NCBI RefSeq assembly: GCF_003967195.1
Contig: NZ_AP018725.1
Coordinates: 2,418,001-2,482,000 of the forward strand
Source of the DNA: Sulfuriflexus mobilis
GTDB taxonomy: Bacteria; Pseudomonadota; Gammaproteobacteria; AKS1
Reading direction: 5' to 3'
Length of the DNA stretch: 64,000 nucleotides
In this document: one piece after another, positions 33,727-43,215 of the stretch
Layout: every line of letters begins with the position of its first letter
How positions within the stretch are numbered: the stretch's first letter is position 1
Position numbers and translations under genes: made by a program
The notes under the pieces: generated by a model
Seen by the model: the letters and a program-made list of their open reading frames with translations, nothing else
What the model was told of the DNA's origin: nothing
The model's database searches: none

Positions 33727-34332
33727 ATGTCAGGTAATTCTGGCAAGTGGCCGGACCATAACGGCATAGAAGACCCCTTCCTGCGGCAGTTGTGTGATAT
33801 TTTACGCGCGCACCCGGCCGGCATCAGTGAGTATGAACTCTTCAATGCCCTCGCCGAACAGGGCAAGGCAGAATATGATCGCAGTGCCTGGCAATCCGAA
33901 CATGCCCTGTTCTGTCGCCACTTTCTGTTATTTAACGCCCTTTACCGGCTTCGCGAACAACTGCATACGCAGCAATGTGCGCAGATAGAGATCAGCGCCC
34001 TGAAGATTTGCCTGTCTGAATGGCAGGCCAGTGAACGCGGTCTGCCTGCCGAGGGCGACCTGCTACGCGAGTTTTATCTCGACATTACGCAACTGGAAAA
34101 GATGTCCGCTGATGATGTTAAAAACATGCTTGGCGATTTCTGGTCAGGCTTTTATTCTAATGAGAGTCGCCGCGAAGCCCTGTCTGTGCTCGGTCTCGAA
34201 GACCCGGTCAGCAATACCGACATCAAACAACATTATCGCCGGCTGGCCATGCAGCACCACCCCGATCGCGGCGGCGATGACGAACAACTCAGCCGCATCA
34301 ATGCCGCAATGAATATCCTCTCACGCGGCTAA
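33727..34332 (+). CDS. DnaJ-related protein
   Basis: A 201-aa protein with a helical N-terminal DNAJ-related domain (LRQLCDILRAHPAGISEYEL, LFCRHFLLFNALYRLREQL) and a C-terminal J domain with the HPD motif in MQHHPDRGGDDEQLSRINAA. J domains stimulate Hsp70 ATPase, so it likely serves DnaK with particular clients. The family is common in gammaproteobacteria; clients are unknown. Confidence 0.88.
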   Translation: MSGNSGKWPDHNGIEDPFLRQLCDILRAHPAGISEYELFNALAEQGKAEYDRSAWQSEHALFCRHFLLFNALYRLREQLHTQQCAQIEISALKICLSEWQASERGLPAEGDLLREFYLDITQLEKMSADDVKNMLGDFWSGFYSNESRREALSVLGLEDPVSNTDIKQHYRRLAMQHHPDRGGDDEQLSRINAAMNILSRG

Positions 34333-34412
34333 ACCGCACCGCTGTCATGGCAACTGCTGCTGGACAGCAAAGACCTTCGCGGCCAATCCCGTAGTCAACT
34401 TAATGCGAGACT

Positions 34413-35495
34413 TCAGTCTACGACACAGGCTGGCAGACGCAACCAGAATGTCGCCCCTGGTCCCTCGTTGTTGCTGACGCCAATCTCCCCCTTGTGCAGT
34501 TGGACAAAGCGGGCGCAGATTTTCAGCCCCATCCCGGAACTGATTTCACCGCCGGTAGGGCGATTACTCAGACCGATATATTGATGAAAAACGCGGTCTA
34601 TCTCCTCAGGCAGAAAACCCGGGCCCTCATCACAGACCTCGATCAAGACCTCACCGGCTTCCTTCCTGGTGCGCACGCAGGTCGTCGTCCCTGGCTGGCT
34701 GAACTTGATGGCATTGCCAATCAGGTTCGCCAGCACCTGCTCAATACGCATAGCATCGACGTCTATCTCCACCAGTTTTTTATCCAGGTCGGTTGTCAGC
34801 CTAACCCCCTTGCGCCGGGCATAGCCATTGTCCTGTTCAATCAACTTCATTATCAGGGCATGGATGTCCACACCGGTTTTGAACAAGCGGATATTGCCAT
34901 CATGGATAACCTGCAAGGCGAGAAAATCTTCGGTGATCTGTTTCATGCTCTCGGCTGAGGTCTTAATCAGCGAGCAGGCCTCATGGAAATCCTCAGCCAG
35001 ATTTTCTTCCTTAAGTCTGTCTCCCATAACCGAGACCACATCTGTAATCAGGGCCACGTTCTTTCTCAGGTCATGACTGGTGATACCAAGAAATTCACTA
35101 TTCTGATCAGCCAGGCGTTTAAGTGTTAGTTGCGTATTCACACGTGCCTGCACCACGCCAAAATCAAAGGGCTTGGGCACAAAATCATTCGCCCCCATCT
35201 TCAGAGCCTTAAGCACAAAATCACTCTCGGATAGTGCCGTCACCATGATGACCGGCAATTCCACCATTGAGTAACGCTCACGGATCCATGCCAATACTTC
35301 GAAACCATCAATCACCGGCATCATCACATCCAGCAAGACCATGTCGATGTGCTCACGTTCAATGATGTCCATGGCCTCACCACCATTTTCTGCCGTCAGG
35401 ACATGGCTACCCAACCGCTCGATAACCTGTCTCATCAGCAGACAGATATCTTCATCATCTTCAACGACAAGAATACTGGATGTTTGTCCGTCCAC
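34413..35495 (-). CDS. Receiver-kinase hybrid signalling protein
   Basis: A 360-aa protein with an N-terminal receiver (VVEDDEDICLLMRQV, phospho-acceptor in LLDVMMPVIDG) and a C-terminal kinase: a DHp helix with GITSHDLRKNVALITDVV and a HATPase domain with LIGNAIKFSQPG, CDEGPGFLPEE and GMGLKICARF. The H box reads HDLRKN in place of HELRTP. No membrane segment. The N-terminal receiver suggests it is downstream in a relay. Confidence 0.88.
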   Translation of the reverse strand: MDGQTSSILVVEDDEDICLLMRQVIERLGSHVLTAENGGEAMDIIEREHIDMVLLDVMMPVIDGFEVLAWIRERYSMVELPVIMVTALSESDFVLKALKMGANDFVPKPFDFGVVQARVNTQLTLKRLADQNSEFLGITSHDLRKNVALITDVVSVMGDRLKEENLAEDFHEACSLIKTSAESMKQITEDFLALQVIHDGNIRLFKTGVDIHALIMKLIEQDNGYARRKGVRLTTDLDKKLVEIDVDAMRIEQVLANLIGNAIKFSQPGTTTCVRTRKEAGEVLIEVCDEGPGFLPEEIDRVFHQYIGLSNRPTGGEISSGMGLKICARFVQLHKGEIGVSNNEGPGATFWLRLPACVVD

Positions 35496-35530
35496 CCTCT
35501 TCCCTTTTTATTATTACTGTCTTTAAATAA

Positions 35531-35959
35531 CTAACACTGTTCCCACGGCAGATTATGAAATCGCCAGCCACCGAGGGCACTGCGATGATGCTGTTCATCC
35601 AGATCGCCCTCAAAGCCATCGAGAACATTATAGACTTCCGTAAAGCCATCCTTAATCAGGTGTTCACCGGCTTCGAGAGAACGCTTACCACTACGACAAA
35701 TAAGGATCACCGGTGCACAACCCACATCATCATGACAGGAGACACCGCCCAGGAGCAGCTTACGCACATCAGTAGTAAAGTGTGGATTGATTGTCCAGTC
35801 AGGTTCATCGATCCAGGGAAGACTAATCGCCCCCTTGGGGTGACCGACAAACAGGAATTCCATATTTGAACGCACATCCACCAAAATGGCGCGATGCTCA
35901 TCCTCCAGCTTCTGGTAAGCCTGTGTTGGCGTCAGTGAAATAATCTCGGTCTGTGCCAT
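35531..35959 (-). CDS. Rhodanese-like protein
   Basis: A 142-aa cytoplasmic single rhodanese domain, with AILVDVRSNMEFLFVGHPKG and the active-site loop CRSGKRS at about residues 89-95. It is longer than GlpE by an insert (WTINPHFTTDVRKLLLGGVS) before the active site. It stands 35 bp before the hybrid kinase on the same strand. A role in persulfide transfer is inferred from the family. Confidence 0.88.
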   Translation of the reverse strand: MAQTEIISLTPTQAYQKLEDEHRAILVDVRSNMEFLFVGHPKGAISLPWIDEPDWTINPHFTTDVRKLLLGGVSCHDDVGCAPVILICRSGKRSLEAGEHLIKDGFTEVYNVLDGFEGDLDEQHHRSALGGWRFHNLPWEQC

Positions 35960-36045
35960 TGCCTTCCCCGCTAGTTTTATTCTTAACTCTATGCACTATG
36001 GCAAAAAAAGCCCGGGGATACCAAATAATCGACGTTTATGCCGGC

Positions 36046-36076
36046 AAAAAAAACGGGGCCCGGCAATGGGCCCCGT
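36046..36076 (-). terminator. Rho-independent terminator after the exported protein gene at 36103
   Basis: A 9-bp perfect GC-rich stem (36053-36061 with 36068-36076) and 6-base loop, followed by eight Ts on the minus strand. Confidence 0.88.
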
Positions 36077-36102
36077 TGCAGACAAACCATAATAGAAAAA
36101 GC

Positions 36103-36996
36103 TTAATTACCGCCTGCGGCCTGCTGTAGAGATTCCTCAATGGCGTCCGGGGCATCGTTAATGTGCATAAAGGTGCCCATGTCCAGGTCCGGGAAGTTCA
36201 CGGCAATACGGAACTTGGCATGCAGTGCATAAACATTACCGCCACTGACCAGCAGTTCGTACGGCAAGTGAGCCGTCTGCTTGACAGGCGCCTTATCGAT
36301 GATCTTCATAATGTGCTCATCACCGGCCGGCGCACCGCCGATGGCAACACCGAAAACCGTCTGCTGCTTACCCGGTATATCAACGCGATAGACCTTTGCC
36401 GTATTGCCTTTACCCGCTGCCAGATTCATTTCAACGGCCCTGAGGGCGGCCTCGTAGGAATCATGTTCTGCGAGTTTATTGTGGTCATCAAAATAGGGCA
36501 TAAAGACCATGAAGTGGTAATTATTCAACTGATTGGCCTTCCAGCCCGGGGCCTCTGAACCAAATGCCCGTTGCATACCCAATGCCTTTTCCAGCCCCTG
36601 ACGTACCCCCGACAGGTCTGCCTGCATACGGTAGGCCTCAGCCATCCAGTCCGGGTTAAAAAACGAGACCTGTGTCTTGCCGCCAACCTTGGTCACGGCA
36701 ACACGCACTACGGCACCATAACCACCAAACTCGGTACTGGCCGCAGCGGCCTTTAGCGCGGCATTCGTCGCGGCGATGACCACGGTATCCGCATAAGGGG
36801 AGTAGCTGCCTACCAGCTCAAAACCAGCGGCCTTAAGTGCCGCCTTGGCCCGTTCAGCCGTGGCATTCACATTACCTTCAGTTTCTGATGCCAAAATATA
36901 GGGGTACAACCACTTGTCTTCAGCCTGCGCGACCCCCGCCAGGGTAATCAAAGACAAAAAGGCTGTCACAATAAAAGACCATCTCATTCGTTGCAT
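36103..36996 (-). CDS. Exported 297-aa protein of unknown function
   Basis: A signal peptide (residues 1-25, ending GVAQA) is followed by a soluble periplasmic protein. One segment (AERAKAALKAAGFELVGSYS) looks like DUF302-type beta-alpha units; others (NNYHFMVFMPYFDDHNK, KVYRVDIPGKQQTVFGVAIG) I do not recognise. No cysteines are found in the mature part. It has its own terminator and stands alone between the rhodanese and the DsrE-like gene. Confidence 0.75.
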   Translation of the reverse strand: MQRMRWSFIVTAFLSLITLAGVAQAEDKWLYPYILASETEGNVNATAERAKAALKAAGFELVGSYSPYADTVVIAATNAALKAAAASTEFGGYGAVVRVAVTKVGGKTQVSFFNPDWMAEAYRMQADLSGVRQGLEKALGMQRAFGSEAPGWKANQLNNYHFMVFMPYFDDHNKLAEHDSYEAALRAVEMNLAAGKGNTAKVYRVDIPGKQQTVFGVAIGGAPAGDEHIMKIIDKAPVKQTAHLPYELLVSGGNVYALHAKFRIAVNFPDLDMGTFMHINDAPDAIEESLQQAAGGN

Positions 36997-37267
36997 GGGG
37001 ACTACCTCATTAAGAATATTATTATTCGAGCACCGATTATGACAACCGCGGCCTTAACCACAAGCCCCCTGCCTGGGCGAAAAACTGACAACACTCGAGG
37101 TTTTATGACTAGGCTAATGATTCATTAGACTTTTATTGTATTATTAAATCCTTATTAAAATTTCTAATTATAGGTAATAAACTTTCCTGATAATCAGGCC
37201 TGATTGCTGGAACTTGTTGATTAAGCACACATCAACACGCATCATCTCATTCATAGGCGGACCTATT

Positions 37268-37762
37268 ATGCGCAGCTTTAAACGAATTGCCCACTGGACC
37301 TTACTGGGCCTCGCCCTGCTTTTTGGCAGTTATCGCCTGTTTGCCTCCGGTCTCGAACTTGACGAGGTTTTGTTATTATCCGAGGCCCCACCCGGGGTTG
37401 TCTTTGAGATCGTCAGCGGCGATAACGACTACCTGCGCTGGGCCATTCCTGCCGTGCAACAACACATCCAGCAACTGCGCGAGCGCTTCCCCGAACTGCC
37501 TGTTGCCGTTGTTACCCATGGCAGGGAGCAGTTTGCCCTGACCCGCGACAAACAAACCCAGTATGCCAAGGTCCATCGTGGTATTCAGTCACTGGTCAAG
37601 GATAATGATGTCAGCGTCCATGTTTGTGGCACCTATGCCGAACGACATAACGTCGACGAGAATGAATTCCCCGATTACATTAACGTCTCCGCCGCAGGCC
37701 CGGCGCAGATCAATGATTACCGCCAACTCGGCTACCTGTTGATAAAACTGAAGCGTCCATGA
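37268..37762 (+). CDS. Exported DsrE/DsrF-like protein
   Basis: From MRSFKRIAHWTLLGLALLFG (ATG at 37268, GGCGGACC upstream) the protein is 164 aa with a signal peptide or anchor. The mature part has the DsrE-like fold layout (VVFEIVSGDNDYLRWAIPAV, LPVAVVTHGREQFAL) and a Cys in VSVHVCGTYAERHN, at the position where DsrE-type proteins carry sulfur. Cytoplasmic DsrE relays sulfane sulfur; this one would act outside the membrane. It overlaps the next gene by 4 bp. Confidence 0.78.
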   Translation: MRSFKRIAHWTLLGLALLFGSYRLFASGLELDEVLLLSEAPPGVVFEIVSGDNDYLRWAIPAVQQHIQQLRERFPELPVAVVTHGREQFALTRDKQTQYAKVHRGIQSLVKDNDVSVHVCGTYAERHNVDENEFPDYINVSAAGPAQINDYRQLGYLLIKLKRP

Positions 37763-38034
37763 AGCCCTGTTTAGCTCGGCACAGCGCGATCCCCCTTGCC
37801 CTGCTCCTGCATTCGGGCCTGGTCAGTGCCGAACAGCCCTTTACGATCGATGAACTTGAACGTCGCCCGCAGGTGGCAGACTGTCGAATTTTTGAATTCA
37901 CCTGCGCGACCTGTGGTCATATCATTGACAGTGAGCAGTGGGACGAGCAGAACCGTTTAATCAGCGATGTCGAGGCCTGTGAAAAACAACGTATTAAAAC
38001 ATCAGGCCACAACCCGCCTCCGTCCAGCAATTGA
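37759..38034 (+). CDS. Small exported Cys protein coupled to the DsrE-like gene
   Basis: A 91-aa protein with a signal peptide (about residues 1-24, ending GLVSA). The mature part has four cysteines: DCRIFEFTCATCGH and VEACEKQ. Start and the previous stop overlap (ATGA), so it is co-translated with the DsrE-like protein and may work with it. I do not recognise a family. Confidence 0.7.
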   Translation: MKPCLARHSAIPLALLLHSGLVSAEQPFTIDELERRPQVADCRIFEFTCATCGHIIDSEQWDEQNRLISDVEACEKQRIKTSGHNPPPSSN

Positions 38035-38121
38035 CCGGCCATGGAGTGAGGCGTAACGTAGCCGGCCTCTGGCTGTTCCAGAACCAATAAATAACCAATA
38101 AATAGGGAGAAGTAACAACAC

Positions 38122-38880
38122 ATGAAAGCCCGTATGATTAAAACCGGCCTGGCGACAGCGAGCCTGTTCCTCGCCAGTAGTCTCGCCTTTGCCGCAGCTG
38201 CCGGCAAACCCCACTGGGGCTATGAGGGCCATGAAGGTCCTGCACACTGGGGCGACCTCGCCGCAGAATACGCCACCTGCAAGACCGGCAAGAGCCAGTC
38301 ACCGATCAATATCAGCGGCGCCAGGCCTGCCCAGCTGGCTGATATCCGGTTCAGCTACCAGCCCACTACCCTGGACGTCGTCAATAATGGCCATACCATC
38401 CAGGTTAACTATGCCGCTGGCAGTAGTATCGAAGTCGGTGGCAAGCAATACCAGCTGCTGCAATTCCACTTCCACAGCCCGAGCGAACATACCGTTGACG
38501 GTCAGCCTTATGACATGGTTGCCCACCTCGTCCACCAGGCCGGTGATGGCCAACTCGGCGTGATCGGCGTACTCATGAAAAAAGGCAAGGCCAATCCGGT
38601 GATTGATGCCATTTGGGCCAGCTTGCCCACACAGGCCGGTGAGCACAAACAATCTGATACGCAGCTCAATGTTGCCGATCTGTTACCTGCCAAGCAGAGT
38701 TTCTACAACTACAGCGGCTCACTGACCACACCACCTTGCAGTGAGGGCGTGAACTGGATGGTGATGCAGGCACCGGTTGAAGTCTCAGCCGAACAGGTTG
38801 CGGCCTTCACCAATATCTTCAGCAAGAGCGTGCGCCCGGTACAGCCCCTGCATGAACGCCTGATTCACCTTAGTCAGTAA
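38122..38880 (+). CDS. Alpha-type carbonic anhydrase, periplasmic
   Basis: Catalyses CO2/bicarbonate exchange with Zn. The 252-aa protein has a signal peptide (residues 1-24, ending LAFA) and all alpha-class marks: HWGYEGHEGPAHWGDL, SQSPINI, the zinc ligands in LLQFHFHSPSEH and MVAHLVHQ, and SLTTPPCSEGVNW. Export is normal for bacterial alpha enzymes. A terminator follows. In an autotroph it could help bicarbonate supply. Confidence 0.97.
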   Translation: MKARMIKTGLATASLFLASSLAFAAAAGKPHWGYEGHEGPAHWGDLAAEYATCKTGKSQSPINISGARPAQLADIRFSYQPTTLDVVNNGHTIQVNYAAGSSIEVGGKQYQLLQFHFHSPSEHTVDGQPYDMVAHLVHQAGDGQLGVIGVLMKKGKANPVIDAIWASLPTQAGEHKQSDTQLNVADLLPAKQSFYNYSGSLTTPPCSEGVNWMVMQAPVEVSAEQVAAFTNIFSKSVRPVQPLHERLIHLSQ

Positions 38881-38901
38881 ATTTTGCTGTTCACTAATAA
38901 A

Positions 38902-38925
38902 AAAGGCCGGTCAGTGACCGGCCTT
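38902..38925. terminator. Bidirectional terminator between carbonic anhydrase and typA
   Basis: A 12-bp perfect inverted repeat (38902-38913 with 38914-38925), with A and T runs on both sides, serving both convergent genes. Confidence 0.9.
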
Positions 38926-38935
38926 TTTATATGCT

Positions 38936-40750
38936 TTATGCTGAGCGGCTGCTGCGTTTACGCTCATGCTCCTTAAGGAACTTTTTACGTATACGGATAT
39001 GGTTCGGCGTCACTTCCACCAGTTCATCTTCATCAATAAACTCTAGCGCCTGTTCCAGGGTCATGCGAATCGCCGGGGTGAGGACAATATTCTCATCGGT
39101 ACCCGAAGCGCGTACGTTGGTCAGCTGCTTGCCCTTGAGCGGGTTCACGACCAGGTCATTGGCACGTGAATGAATACCAATAATCATGCCTTCGTAGACT
39201 TCCTCATTCGGGCCGATAATCAAACGACCTCGTTCCTGCAGGTTGAATAACGAAAAGCCGAGTGCCTTACCCATGCCGTTGGAGATCAACACACCTCGGT
39301 TACGTTGACCAAAGTCACCGCCCTTGATCGGTCCATAGTGGTCAAACACACTATAGATCAGACCCGTACCCTGGGTAGCGGTCAGGAACTCGGTGCGAAA
39401 ACCGATCAGGCCGCGTGCCGGGATGATAAAGTCGAGGCGCACCCGTCCCTTGCCATCCGGTGACATGTTCTTCAGTTCAGCACCACGAGTACCCAGTTTC
39501 TCCATAACCGTACCCTGGTGCTGTTCTTCCACATCGGCAGTCAGCTGCTCGAAAGGCTCACAACGTACGCCATCGATTTCCTTAATGATCACCTCTGGAC
39601 GTGAAACGCCCAGCTCAAAACCTTCGCGACGCATGTTTTCAATAAGAATCGACAGGTGTAATTCACCGCGCCCGGAAACGCGGAATTTGTCCGGGTCTTG
39701 GGTATCCTCTACACGCAGGGCGACGTTATGTTTTAGCTCACGGTCAAGGCGCTCACGTATCTGGCGGGTGGTGACAAACTTGCCATCCTTACCTGCAAAC
39801 GGTGAGTTATTGACCTGGAAGGTCATGTTCACGGTCGGCTCATCAACACTCAATGCCGGCAGGGCCTCGACATGATTCGGGTCACAGAGCGTATCGGAGA
39901 TATCGAGCCGTTCCATGCCGGTAAAGGCAATGATGTCACCGGCATAGGCCTCAGGGACTTCGATGCGCTCAAGGCCAAGGAAACCCAATACCTGTAAAAT
40001 ACGGCCATTACGGCTCTTGCCTTCACGGTCGACCACGGTCACCGGGCTATTGGTCTTGACCTTACCGCGCGTAATACGGCCAATGCCGATAATGCCGACA
40101 TAGCTATTGTAATCGAGCTGACTGACCTGCATCTGGAACGGCCCATCAACATCGACCTTGGGTGGCTGCACATGCTTGATGACGGTTTCGAACAGCGGCG
40201 TCATATCACCCTCCCGAACATCCGACTCCAGCCCGGCAAAACCATTCAGCGCCGAGGCATACACGACCGGGAAGTCGAGTTGTTCATCGGTGGCACCGAG
40301 GCGATCGAAGAGATCAAAAGTCTGGTCGACGACCCAGTCCGGGCGTGAACCATCACGATCGATCTTGTTGACGACGACAATCGGCCGCAGGCCACGTGCC
40401 AGTGCCTTCTGCGTCACAAAACGTGTTTGTGGCATCGGCCCTTCGCGGGCATCGACGAGTAACAGCACGGAATCGACCATCGACAGCACGCGTTCAACCT
40501 CGCCCCCGAAGTCGGCGTGCCCCGGGGTGTCGACGATATTAATGCGCTGGCCCTGCCAACGGATAGCGGTGTTCTTGGCAAGGATCGTGATGCCACGTTC
40601 CTTCTCCAGGTCATTGGAGTCCATCACCCGCTCCTCGAAATCACCACGGCTTTCCAGTGTCCCGGACTGCTGCAGCAACTTGTCAACCAGGGTGGTCTTG
40701 CCATGGTCAACGTGGGCGATAATGGCGATATTACGAATTTCTTCTGTCAC
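38936..40750 (-). CDS. typA: Ribosome-associated GTPase TypA/BipA
   Basis: TypA is a translational GTPase that helps 50S assembly under stress and cold. A GTG at 40750 with GGACGG upstream starts [20 protein letters not shown], aligning with E. coli TypA and giving 604 aa; an ATG 10 codons upstream is less likely. Motifs: [40 protein letters not shown], and the EF-G-like and C-terminal domains. It is divergent from the helical gene at 40912. Confidence 0.96.
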   Translation of the reverse strand: MTEEIRNIAIIAHVDHGKTTLVDKLLQQSGTLESRGDFEERVMDSNDLEKERGITILAKNTAIRWQGQRINIVDTPGHADFGGEVERVLSMVDSVLLLVDAREGPMPQTRFVTQKALARGLRPIVVVNKIDRDGSRPDWVVDQTFDLFDRLGATDEQLDFPVVYASALNGFAGLESDVREGDMTPLFETVIKHVQPPKVDVDGPFQMQVSQLDYNSYVGIIGIGRITRGKVKTNSPVTVVDREGKSRNGRILQVLGFLGLERIEVPEAYAGDIIAFTGMERLDISDTLCDPNHVEALPALSVDEPTVNMTFQVNNSPFAGKDGKFVTTRQIRERLDRELKHNVALRVEDTQDPDKFRVSGRGELHLSILIENMRREGFELGVSRPEVIIKEIDGVRCEPFEQLTADVEEQHQGTVMEKLGTRGAELKNMSPDGKGRVRLDFIIPARGLIGFRTEFLTATQGTGLIYSVFDHYGPIKGGDFGQRNRGVLISNGMGKALGFSLFNLQERGRLIIGPNEEVYEGMIIGIHSRANDLVVNPLKGKQLTNVRASGTDENIVLTPAIRMTLEQALEFIDEDELVEVTPNHIRIRKKFLKEHERKRSSRSA

Positions 40751-40911
40751 GATATTTTCCGTCCTGCCGGAGGCCTGCATGAAAGCGGCGCATTATAGCG
40801 GAAACTCTCTGCCAGGGTATTTATAAAAAGGCTAATGTTTCAATCCCCCGTACCGATATGCAGGAAACCCGCACCACACGCATAAATACTGTATATAAAT
40901 TAGGTGATTAT

Positions 40912-41460
40912 ATGGAACGCCCCAACAATGCCCAGGCCTCCTGTGCCCAAAATCCCGACCTTGACTGGAGCCAGGTACGCGAGACCGTCCTGATGTTGAA
41001 CCTGGCCATGACCCGGATGACCCACGCCATGCGGGATGGCGACGAATCGGTCGATCACCTAAGCCGCTCATTCACCGAAATGGTCGGCCACGTCAAATTC
41101 ATGCAGGATAGTGTTACGGCCATGGTCGCAGATGACACCCGCAATAACCTGCTCGATCACTGCACGGCGATCCGTGGTCAGGTAGATTCCGCGATTATGG
41201 CCTTTCAGTTCTATGACCGCCTTAGCCAACGTATGCAGCATGTCTCCAACAGCCTTGAGGCCCTGTCGAAACTGGTGGAAAGCCCACAGCGCCTCTACAA
41301 TCCCATCGAGTGGAAGGCCCTGCAGGAACTGATCCGCGCCAATTACACCCTGGACAGCGACAAGGCCATGTTCGAGGCCCTGCTTCAGGGCAAGAGTATT
41401 GAAGACATTATGAAACAGGCCTGCAGCGAGGCCGAAGAAAATGATATTGAATTGTTCTGA
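40912..41460 (+). CDS. Helical protein, possibly chemotaxis-related
   Basis: From MERPNNAQASC (ATG at 40912) 182 aa, all-helical: long heptad stretches (VDHLSRSFTEMVGHVKFMQD, MAFQFYDRLSQRMQHVSNSL) and an acidic tail ending DIELF. The FQFYDRLSQRM segment is like the FQDLTGQ segment of CheZ-type phosphatases, but I cannot confirm homology. It precedes rsd and cheV on the same strand. Confidence 0.6.
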   Translation: MERPNNAQASCAQNPDLDWSQVRETVLMLNLAMTRMTHAMRDGDESVDHLSRSFTEMVGHVKFMQDSVTAMVADDTRNNLLDHCTAIRGQVDSAIMAFQFYDRLSQRMQHVSNSLEALSKLVESPQRLYNPIEWKALQELIRANYTLDSDKAMFEALLQGKSIEDIMKQACSEAEENDIELF

Positions 41461-41480
41461 GACCGGGACTGAACAGGAAA

Positions 41481-41496
41481 GTTAACAAATATTAAC
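41481..41496. promoter_or_regulatory. GTTAACAAATATTAAC, relative of the 24936 palindrome
   Basis: It matches the 24936 motif with its 3' flank at 17 of 20 positions (GTTAACAA-NNN-TTAACAATT). It is 93 bp before the rsd ATG. Confidence 0.35.
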
Positions 41497-41588
41497 AATT
41501 GCTTAGATACTTATGATGCCATGAAACATTAACAAATGACTGGCTTCGGGGTATGCTAGCGTCACCTAAGACAAAATGTTGACAGCGC

Positions 41589-42047
41589 ATGGATGTAAGC
41601 GAACACAACCTCACACGTGATGAACGCCGGACACGCTCCCGCAGCATTGCTGAACAGCTCAAGGCCGAACGCGCCGAGGTGCTGATAAATTTCTGTCGTG
41701 TGGCCGGTATCGAAGCCTACGAGACCCCGGGCCAGCAAGCCAGCCAGGAAGAATGCCTGCGAGACTTTTGCCAGATCATGGTCGATTATCTGGCCGCCGG
41801 GCACTTCGGCCTTTATCAACGTATTATTGATGGGCAGGAACGTCGCCAGCACATCTGCACCCTGGCCGAGGAACTCTACCCGCAAATTGCTAAAACCACT
41901 CAGTTGGCCCTCGATTTCAACGACAAGTATGAACATGAAGGCGAAGAGTCCTTTAACGAGGAATTTTCTGAGGACCTGTCAACGCTTGGCCAGGCCCTGG
42001 CCACGCGTATCGAGCTTGAAGATCGCCTGTTTAAGGCCATGAATTAA
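41589..42047 (+). CDS. rsd: Regulator of sigma D, Rsd/AlgQ family
   Basis: Rsd/AlgQ binds the housekeeping sigma factor RpoD and frees core polymerase for other sigmas. The 152-aa protein matches by length and by LINFCRVAGIEAY, LRDFCQIMVDYLAAGHFGLYQRI (about residues 56-78, quoted in parts) and the closing RIELEDRLFKAM. It stands between the helical gene at 40912 and cheV. Confidence 0.92.
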   Translation: MDVSEHNLTRDERRTRSRSIAEQLKAERAEVLINFCRVAGIEAYETPGQQASQEECLRDFCQIMVDYLAAGHFGLYQRIIDGQERRQHICTLAEELYPQIAKTTQLALDFNDKYEHEGEESFNEEFSEDLSTLGQALATRIELEDRLFKAMN

Positions 42048-42211
42048 ACCCGGTTTCCTGCCTAAAACAACACCGGTAGAGGGTTTTTCGCCCAAGTAAC
42101 AAGCTGTTTTCCCCTGTGATTATATTCGTCTTACTAAAATCCTAAATATTTTCTTTCATCTGTCGATAGCACTAGGCAGATATCAAAATTATTGTGGATT
42201 AGAGAAATCAC

Positions 42212-43168
42212 ATGGACACACTCATTCAATCTGTTGACCAACGTACACGCCTGGCCGGTGCCAATCGGCTCGAAATTTTGCTCTTCAGCCTCGGTAAGGA
42301 TTCCCATACCGGCCGTGAAGAGGTCTTCGGTATTAACGTTTTCAAAATACGTGAAGTCATGCACGTGCCGGAGGTCACCCATGCACCGGATATGCCACCG
42401 GGTGTGAAGGGTATGGTCAGCCTGCGTGGGCAGATGATCCCGGTCGTTGACATGGCGCATTTCTGTGATCTCGATGTTGAAACCAAGCCGAGTGTGCTTA
42501 TCGTCACCGAATTCAATCGCAGTACCCAGGGCTTTCTCGTTCACTCCGTGGAACAAATCCTGCGTATGGAATGGAATGAGATCAAAGTCCCACCACCCAT
42601 GCTGGCCAACCGCCTTGGTGGTCTGGTGACCGCCGTCACCGAATTACCCGATAAGCGCATCGTTATGATCATCGATGTCGAGAAAATACTCGCCGAGACC
42701 GAGCTGGAGCAGGATGATTTGACCCGGTTTGAGGGGGTGGAAAGTTTTGGGCGTGACGCGACCGTGCTGTTTGCTGATGACTCCTCCGTCGCCAGAAAGC
42801 AGATTGCCATGACACTCGACACGCTGGGCATTAAACACCTGAGCGCCAAAAATGGTGAAGAGGCCTGGGCACGTCTGGAAGAAATCGCCGAACGTGCCAA
42901 GGCCATGAACGTACCGGTGTATGACCTCGTACAACTGGTATTAACCGATATTGAGATGCCGGGCATGGACGGCTACGTGCTGACCCGCAAGATTAAGGAT
43001 GATAAACGCTTCGCTGGCATCCCCGTGGTCATGCATTCATCACTCTCGGCTGATGCCAATATCACTATCGGTAAATCAGTCGGTGTCGACGCCTACGTGC
43101 CGAAGTTCGACCCACGAGAACTGGCCAAGACACTGGAACCCTTTATCAAGATCAAGACAGCCGACTAG
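42212..43168 (+). CDS. cheV: Chemotaxis protein CheV (CheW-receiver fusion)
   Basis: A 318-aa cytoplasmic coupling protein. An N-terminal CheW domain (about residues 15-165, ILLFSLGKDSHTGREEVFGI, GMVSLRGQMIPVVDM) joins receptors to CheA; a C-terminal receiver has FADDSSVARKQ and the phospho-acceptor VLTDIEMPGMDGY, ending with YVPKFDPRELA. CheV tunes or adapts receptor arrays. No cheA is nearby; two chemoreceptor genes are elsewhere in the window. Confidence 0.95.
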   Translation: MDTLIQSVDQRTRLAGANRLEILLFSLGKDSHTGREEVFGINVFKIREVMHVPEVTHAPDMPPGVKGMVSLRGQMIPVVDMAHFCDLDVETKPSVLIVTEFNRSTQGFLVHSVEQILRMEWNEIKVPPPMLANRLGGLVTAVTELPDKRIVMIIDVEKILAETELEQDDLTRFEGVESFGRDATVLFADDSSVARKQIAMTLDTLGIKHLSAKNGEEAWARLEEIAERAKAMNVPVYDLVQLVLTDIEMPGMDGYVLTRKIKDDKRFAGIPVVMHSSLSADANITIGKSVGVDAYVPKFDPRELAKTLEPFIKIKTAD

Positions 43169-43215
43169 GCTTCTATTTGCCCCGACCTGGCTACTGCCTG
43201 AATCATCACGTCCTT

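Noticed and set aside
37038-37095. Single TATGACA and nearby TGACAAC as a Pho box
   Set aside because: No second half-site at 11-bp spacing.
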